A stretch of DNA of 64,000 bases from Halalkalibacter alkalisediminis (GTDB taxonomy: Bacteria; Bacillota; Bacilli; Bacillales; Bacillaceae_D), in the NCBI RefSeq assembly GCF_028610705.1, contig NZ_JAQQWT010000003.1:45312-109311 (forward strand), read 5' to 3'. Below are positions 59,697 through 64,000 of the stretch, in pieces (positions within the stretch are counted from its first letter, which is position 1; every line of letters begins with the position of its first letter). Position numbers and translations under genes: made by a program. The notes under the pieces were generated by a model. That model did not search any database. It saw only the letters and a program-made list of their open reading frames with translations, and was not told the DNA's origin.

Positions 59697-61223
59697 TTAT
59701 TTTGTTGCTATTTCAGTCAACCTTTTTAAGCTTTCTTTCATACCAAGTTGCAAGATGTTACTCGTATCTGTAATGAGCATTTCATTTAAACCTTCAACCT
59801 CATTTAAATTCATTCCCCAGAGTTCAACATCAGCTAATACTTCTGTTACGAGCTCCTGAATTCCTACTGCACTTCCATCAAATTCATTCCAAACATTTGT
59901 AAATGTCGTAATGGCTTCTTTATTATCACGAATCGTATATTCATCCGTTCCCCTTTTCCCAACTAGGAAATCTCCCTCAACGCGATCTGCTCGGTAATAG
60001 GTAATGAGCGCGGCAAGTGAAAAAACAATAGACCGTGGAAGTTTTTGATTCAATTCTACATAATCCAATAGCGATGGAATTAGCCTTGATTTGAATTTAT
60101 AAACTGCATTCATACCAATGTCTGCTAAGTAATGCTTGTTGTAGGGGTTTAAAAATCTTTCTACAACTGAATCAAGAAATGGCTGTTTTTCCTCATCATC
60201 CATTTTTACAGTTGGGAAAATTTCTTCAGTCATTCCGTTTCTCACAAACTCAGAAAGTGTTTCATCTTCCATTGCCTCAAGTACAGTATCTACTCCTGAT
60301 AAATAACAAGCAGCAAACATCATGGTATGAGGTCCATTTAAAAGTCGAACTTTTAGTTCACGATAAGGTGTGACATCTCCCCACTTTACATTCAACTCCG
60401 CCTTATGAAACGGAAGACGATTCGCAACATCATCTCCTGCGTCAATTGCGAACATATGATAAGGCTCCCCAGCGGTTAACAGGATATCTTCGTAGCCAAG
60501 TAATTGATGATAATCGTCAATTGTATCTTTCGGATAACCTGTAACAATACGGTCGACTAATGAATTACAAAATTGGTTGTGTTCCTCTAACCAATTCACA
60601 TAATCAACGGGTAAATCCCAATCACGTGCATAGCGTAAAACAAGCTCCTTTAAAACATCTCCGTTTCCTTCTACTAACTCACAAGGTATTAAAACCAATC
60701 CAGCATTAGGTTTTCCCTTCATTACTTCGTATCGGTGATACAAAAAGGCAGTAACTTTACCTGGAAAAGATAATGGTGATTTGTTTGGGTCATAGTCTTC
60801 TTTTAAATATGTCAAACCTGCTTCTGTTGTATTAGAAAATAGAAATTCTAAATCCGGAGACTCTGCTAAATTTAATACTTGATTCCAATCTTTATAAGGA
60901 TTGATCCCTCTTGAAATGGAAGAAATAATCTCATTGCTCTTTACAACCTCGCCATTTTCAATTCCTCTTAGAGCAAGAGTATACAAACCATCTTGAGCCT
61001 CTAATTTAGGAACCACTTTTCCATGTGGAGTCGGCTGAATCGCAACTACCTTTCCATTAAATAAACCTCGCTTATTCATTTCATGGACCATCCAATCAAC
61101 AAATCCTCTAATAAAATTCCCTTCTCCGAATTGAATGATTTTTTCTGGTAAATGCTCTTGATATTCATAGGTGACATGTACTGGTAAATCTTCTGCTTTT
61201 AGTGATCGATTTAACGGTTGCAT
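59697..61223 (-). CDS. uxaB: Tagaturonate reductase (altronate oxidoreductase)
   Basis: The 508-residue mannitol-dehydrogenase-family enzyme has IQFGEGNFIRGFVDWMVHEM near residue 38, FSNTTEAGLTY near 135, PCELVEGNGDVLKELVLRYA near 190, and LKVRLLNGPHTMMFAACYL near 300 with the conserved lysine-leucine-asparagine-histidine set. It reduces tagaturonate to altronate in galacturonate use. The ATG at 61223 follows AAGGAG; the frame opens earlier into uxaA but without a ribosome-binding site. Confidence 0.95.
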   Translation of the reverse strand: MQPLNRSLKAEDLPVHVTYEYQEHLPEKIIQFGEGNFIRGFVDWMVHEMNKRGLFNGKVVAIQPTPHGKVVPKLEAQDGLYTLALRGIENGEVVKSNEIISSISRGINPYKDWNQVLNLAESPDLEFLFSNTTEAGLTYLKEDYDPNKSPLSFPGKVTAFLYHRYEVMKGKPNAGLVLIPCELVEGNGDVLKELVLRYARDWDLPVDYVNWLEEHNQFCNSLVDRIVTGYPKDTIDDYHQLLGYEDILLTAGEPYHMFAIDAGDDVANRLPFHKAELNVKWGDVTPYRELKVRLLNGPHTMMFAACYLSGVDTVLEAMEDETLSEFVRNGMTEEIFPTVKMDDEEKQPFLDSVVERFLNPYNKHYLADIGMNAVYKFKSRLIPSLLDYVELNQKLPRSIVFSLAALITYYRADRVEGDFLVGKRGTDEYTIRDNKEAITTFTNVWNEFDGSAVGIQELVTEVLADVELWGMNLNEVEGLNEMLITDTSNILQLGMKESLKRLTEIATK

Positions 61224-61279
61224 TTGTAAGCACTCCTTCGTTTTAAAAAATTTCGTCTCTATTTCTAAACACACAGTTT

Positions 61280-62776
61280 TTATAGAATGACGCCATCCTT
61301 GAAGATAGAAATTTCTTTGAATCCATTTCTTTCATTATTCGTACGAACATCACCAGAGGCTAATGCGAGAATGTAATCGAATAACTCATCTGTCATTTCA
61401 TCCATTTCTTTACCGTGAACGAGCTCTCCAGCATTAAAATCAATCCAGTTCTTCTTTTTCTCCGCAAGTGGTGTGTTCGTAGACATTTTTACTGTTGGTA
61501 CAGGTCCACCGAACGGAGTGCCTCTACCTGTAGTGAAAATAACAATATGAGCACCAGAAGCAGCTAATGCCGTAACGGAAACTAAGTCATTTCCAGGACC
61601 CTGTACTAAATTTAACCCCGGAGATGTAACACGACCTCCATATGGCAATACATCGTTAACAGGCGAGAAACCACCTTTTTGTACACAGCCTAGTGACTTT
61701 TCTTCTAACGTTGTAATTCCACCTTTTTTATTGCCTGGGGAAGGATTCTCGTAAACTACTTGATCATGCTTAATAAAGTACTCTTTAAAATCATTGACTA
61801 AATCTACAATCATATTGAAAACCTTTTCATTTTTTGCACGATTCATGAGGATCGTTTCTGCACCGAACATTTCTGGTACTTCTGTTAAAACAGATGTTCC
61901 TCCATGGGAGATCAACTTATCAGAAAACGATCCTACAAGTGGATTAGCGGTAATTCCAGAGAACCCATCCGATCCTCCGCATTTTAATCCTACTTTCAAC
62001 TTAGAAACGGGAACTTCTTCTCGTTTAAATGTTTGTGCGTATAACACTAATTCTTCTAGTAACTCTAAGCCTTCGTCTAACTCATCATCGGCTTCTTGAA
62101 CCCCAAGGAATTTCACTCGGTTCTCATCATAATCACCAATTACTTTTTTAAATTCAGCAATATGGTTATTCTCACAACCTAATCCTAGAACAAGAATACC
62201 AGCAGCATTAGGATGATGAACTAAGTTACTTAAAATCTTCTGCGTATTATGAAGGTCATCCCCGAGCTGCGAACAACCGAATAAATGTGGGTAATGATAA
62301 ATACCATCAATACCCTGTCCGTCAAATTGTTTATCTGCCGTTTTTGCAAGTAGCTCAGCTGTTTTGTTAATACAACCCACTGTATTAATAATCCAGATTT
62401 CATTCCGAATTCCTACCTCACCATTTGCGCGTACATAGCCTTTAAATGTTCTTTCTTGCGTGGCTTTCTTTGAAATAGCCGGTTCATTTTGACCATAGGA
62501 ATATTCCAATGTACCTGATAAGTTGGTTTTCGTATTATGTGTGTGTACCCATTGACCTACTTCTATGGCTTCTTTTGCATGACCAATTGGAAAACCATAT
62601 TTCATAATATCCTGACCTTGATTAATTGCTTCAATTGCTACCTTGTGACCTACTGGTACATCTTCCTTTAAGATGATGTCTTTATCTTCAAATGTAAGGG
62701 CTTCCCCTTTTTCATAGTCCTTCAACGTAACAATAACATTATCAGTCTTGTTAACTAGAATATAAGTTGAGCTCAT
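61280..62776 (-). CDS. uxaA: Altronate dehydratase
   Basis: The 498-residue enzyme has the N-terminal SAF domain (about 1-90) and the UxaA catalytic domain with GYVRANGEVGIRNEIWIINT near 110, CSQLGDD near 175, GLGCENN near 205 and LKCGGSDGFSGITANPLVG near 265. It removes water from altronate to give 2-keto-3-deoxygluconate with an Fe or Fe-S cofactor. First gene of the uxaA-uxaB-kdgA operon, with AGGAGG before the ATG and an operator upstream. Uronate isomerase (uxaC) is not in the window. Confidence 0.95.
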   Translation of the reverse strand: MSSTYILVNKTDNVIVTLKDYEKGEALTFEDKDIILKEDVPVGHKVAIEAINQGQDIMKYGFPIGHAKEAIEVGQWVHTHNTKTNLSGTLEYSYGQNEPAISKKATQERTFKGYVRANGEVGIRNEIWIINTVGCINKTAELLAKTADKQFDGQGIDGIYHYPHLFGCSQLGDDLHNTQKILSNLVHHPNAAGILVLGLGCENNHIAEFKKVIGDYDENRVKFLGVQEADDELDEGLELLEELVLYAQTFKREEVPVSKLKVGLKCGGSDGFSGITANPLVGSFSDKLISHGGTSVLTEVPEMFGAETILMNRAKNEKVFNMIVDLVNDFKEYFIKHDQVVYENPSPGNKKGGITTLEEKSLGCVQKGGFSPVNDVLPYGGRVTSPGLNLVQGPGNDLVSVTALAASGAHIVIFTTGRGTPFGGPVPTVKMSTNTPLAEKKKNWIDFNAGELVHGKEMDEMTDELFDYILALASGDVRTNNERNGFKEISIFKDGVIL

Positions 62777-62811
62777 GTTGACCTCCTAAGGTTTGTTTTT
62801 TCTTAGAGTGG

Positions 62812-62829
62812 AATAACAACGTTGTTATT
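62812..62829. promoter_or_regulatory. Operator of the uxa operon
   Basis: AATAACAACGTTGTTATT is an 18-bp perfect palindrome with the central CG typical of LacI/GalR-family repressors. It overlaps the expected transcription start of the uxa promoter, where a repressor would block transcription. The regulator gene is not in the window. Confidence 0.75.
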
Positions 62830-62833
62830 TATG

Positions 62834-62862
62834 ATTTTATAGAAGGTTTATTAAATTGTCAA
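62834..62862 (-). promoter_or_regulatory. Sigma-A promoter of the uxa operon
   Basis: The minus strand has TTGACA (62857-62862), a 17-base spacer and TAAAAT (62834-62839). The palindromic operator begins five bases downstream. Confidence 0.85.
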
Positions 62863-62866
62863 TTTT

Positions 62867-63853
62867 TTAATTAATCATTTTCATCTCATGATTAATATTC
62901 TCTTTATTCTCTTTATTCTCTTTATTCTCTAGATAGTTTGAGAGAATACGTCCATAAACTGCAGCTAATGTTTGCTGAAACAAAGTACCCAACACAATCG
63001 GAACGGATACTTGGGGTGGGAAATATAAAATGGCTATCGTAGCTCCTACACTAATATTTCTCATTCCACTATTAAATAGCAAGCTAATGATCACTTCGTT
63101 CTCTAGCTTTAATATTTTCCCAGTCAAGGCTCCTAATACATACCCTATTGATGCAAGACAGAAAACCGCGAACGTAATCTGCATTAACTTCCATTCAAGC
63201 GTAATCACCGGTGCAGCTACTGAACTATTAATCGCAATCACAAAAAGTAGTCCAACCTTTGAAAATGGTGCAAATGTGGATTTAACATCTTTATGTTTCA
63301 CATAGGGAAGATAGTTTAAAGCGATTCCAAGTAATGATGGAACCACGATCATCCAAAATAAACTACTCATTAAACTTAAGGTGTTTATTTCTACACTTGT
63401 ACCAACTAATATAGCAAGCGAAAGCGGGATCAGTATTGGTGATAGCAACGTGTTCACTAAAACAATTAACAATGTTACTTATGCATTCCCTTTATAGATC
63501 GATACCCACATGAGACTAATTACACCCGTAGGAATAATAAAAGCTATAATTAACCCTACTATCGTGAGCTGATCAGTTGAAAAAAATAAATGGCCTACCC
63601 CTAAAGCTAGACATGGCATTACTACTTGGATGATGAATAACGAAAGAAAAATGGGACCTGGATGCATGATGGCATTTTTCAGTTTCTCTAATTTAATACC
63701 AACACTACTTGATAGCGTTATGAATGCAAATATCCAAGGAACCATTAAGACCCAAGAGTCTAATAAACTTGCTAGTAATAAACCGATTATGACACTTATT
63801 GGAGTCAAAAATGGCATTCGCTTTTCTAGCTGTAAATTGATTGTTTTTAACAT
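62867..63853 (-). pseudogene. Bile acid:Na+ symporter (BASS) family gene interrupted by a stop
   Basis: From the ATG at 63853 (seven bases after AAAGGAG) the frame encodes a BASS/YocS-like membrane protein with about nine to ten spans. A TAA at 63479-63481 lies in the same frame after YKGNA, where family members continue with a residue followed by TLLIVLVNTLLSPIL; reading continues without frameshift to 62867. The only defect seen is this one codon. The C terminus has a repeat, ENKENKENKEN, from a 9-bp tandem repeat. It lies directly upstream of the uxa promoter. Confidence 0.85.
62897..62930. repeat. 9-bp tandem repeat at the end of the BASS gene
   Basis: ATTCTCTTT occurs nearly four times in a row and encodes the Glu-Asn-Lys repeats in the protein's tail. 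Such repeats vary in copy number by slippage without breaking the frame. Confidence 0.85.
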
Positions 63854-63920
63854 GTTCATACTCCTTTGTTTTGGAAGAAGTGGTGTCGTTTTACGCAAGC
63901 TCCGCTCATTGCTGAGTTTG

Positions 63921-63951
63921 ATCAAAAAGGTAAAGACCAACCTTTTTTTGA
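63921..63951 (-). terminator. Possible terminator of a gene beyond the right edge
   Basis: ATCAAAAAGGT and the complementary AACCTTTTTTTGAT form an imperfect stem upstream of the BASS gene. A transcript entering from the right would end here. No gene is visible in 63854-64000. Confidence 0.4.
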
Positions 63952-64000
63952 TTAAGTTGCATTGGCTTCTCTCGTTGCACGCCTTTTTGAGAAGATCACT

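Overview
The window reads as chromosomal DNA from a low-GC, endospore-forming member of the Bacillaceae. The evidence is the AGGAGG-type ribosome-binding sites, frequent TTG and GTG starts, sporulation genes (spo0M, spoVIF, a YjcZ-type peptide), a YocH-like wall protein behind a WalR box, a SigI/RsgI pair, AprX and LytST. No rRNA, tRNA, CRISPR array or intact transposon was found. The exact genus cannot be fixed by eye; an alkaliphilic or halotolerant relative of Bacillus is plausible.

Layout. Positions 17-3125 hold the substrate-binding protein and two permeases of a branched-chain-amino-acid-type ABC importer, behind a promoter with a CcpA (cre) site. Positions 3.4-16.9 kb hold a catabolic block: a metallo-beta-lactamase-fold (MBL) protein, a BenE-type transporter, then an approximately 11 kb minus-strand series (3-hydroxyacyl-CoA dehydrogenase, enoyl-CoA hydratase, thiolase, acyl-CoA ligase, cupin, acyl-CoA dehydrogenase, permease, GAF/PucR regulator, second MBL protein, thioesterase). 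Together these describe uptake, CoA activation and one full beta-oxidation spiral of an unidentified carboxylic acid. Positions 17-25.5 kb carry a dicarboxylate/amino-acid symporter, Spo0M, a small protein kinase, TerC with a DUF1232 partner behind a yybP-ykoY manganese riboswitch, glycerate kinase, an FNR-controlled universal stress protein and the YocH-like protein. Positions 25.8-33 kb carry an OFA-family transporter with an attenuator-like leader, a HAD phosphatase, an orphan sensor kinase, a quinone-oxidoreductase-type dehydrogenase broken at a run of ten G, and an endonuclease IV.

Positions 33.4-36.7 kb are the SigI-RsgI locus with two exported partner proteins; 37-41.7 kb hold AprX and AdhE, the latter behind FNR and Rex operators with a small unknown gene between. 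Then come a TPR-dynamin-like GTPase, an esterase, and CstA with LytST, which looks like a pyruvate-sensing and uptake unit. Positions 50.0-51.65 kb are a gene graveyard with at least six truncated or frameshifted genes and a perfect 20-bp inverted repeat. After it lie an iron-siderophore reductase/ATPase pair with a Fur box, a Lys/Asp-rich protein, a TnpB remnant, sporulation genes, a thioredoxin-reductase-like flavoprotein, PpiB, and finally a uxaA-uxaB-kdgA galacturonate operon with a clear promoter and palindromic operator. The gene upstream of it, a bile-acid:Na+ symporter homologue, is cut by an in-frame stop.

The most notable items are the catabolic operon, the FNR/Rex control region of adhE, the broken genes (poly-G dehydrogenase, symporter, graveyard), and several low-complexity or unrecognised proteins. 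All calls come from reading the sequence; no database search was possible.
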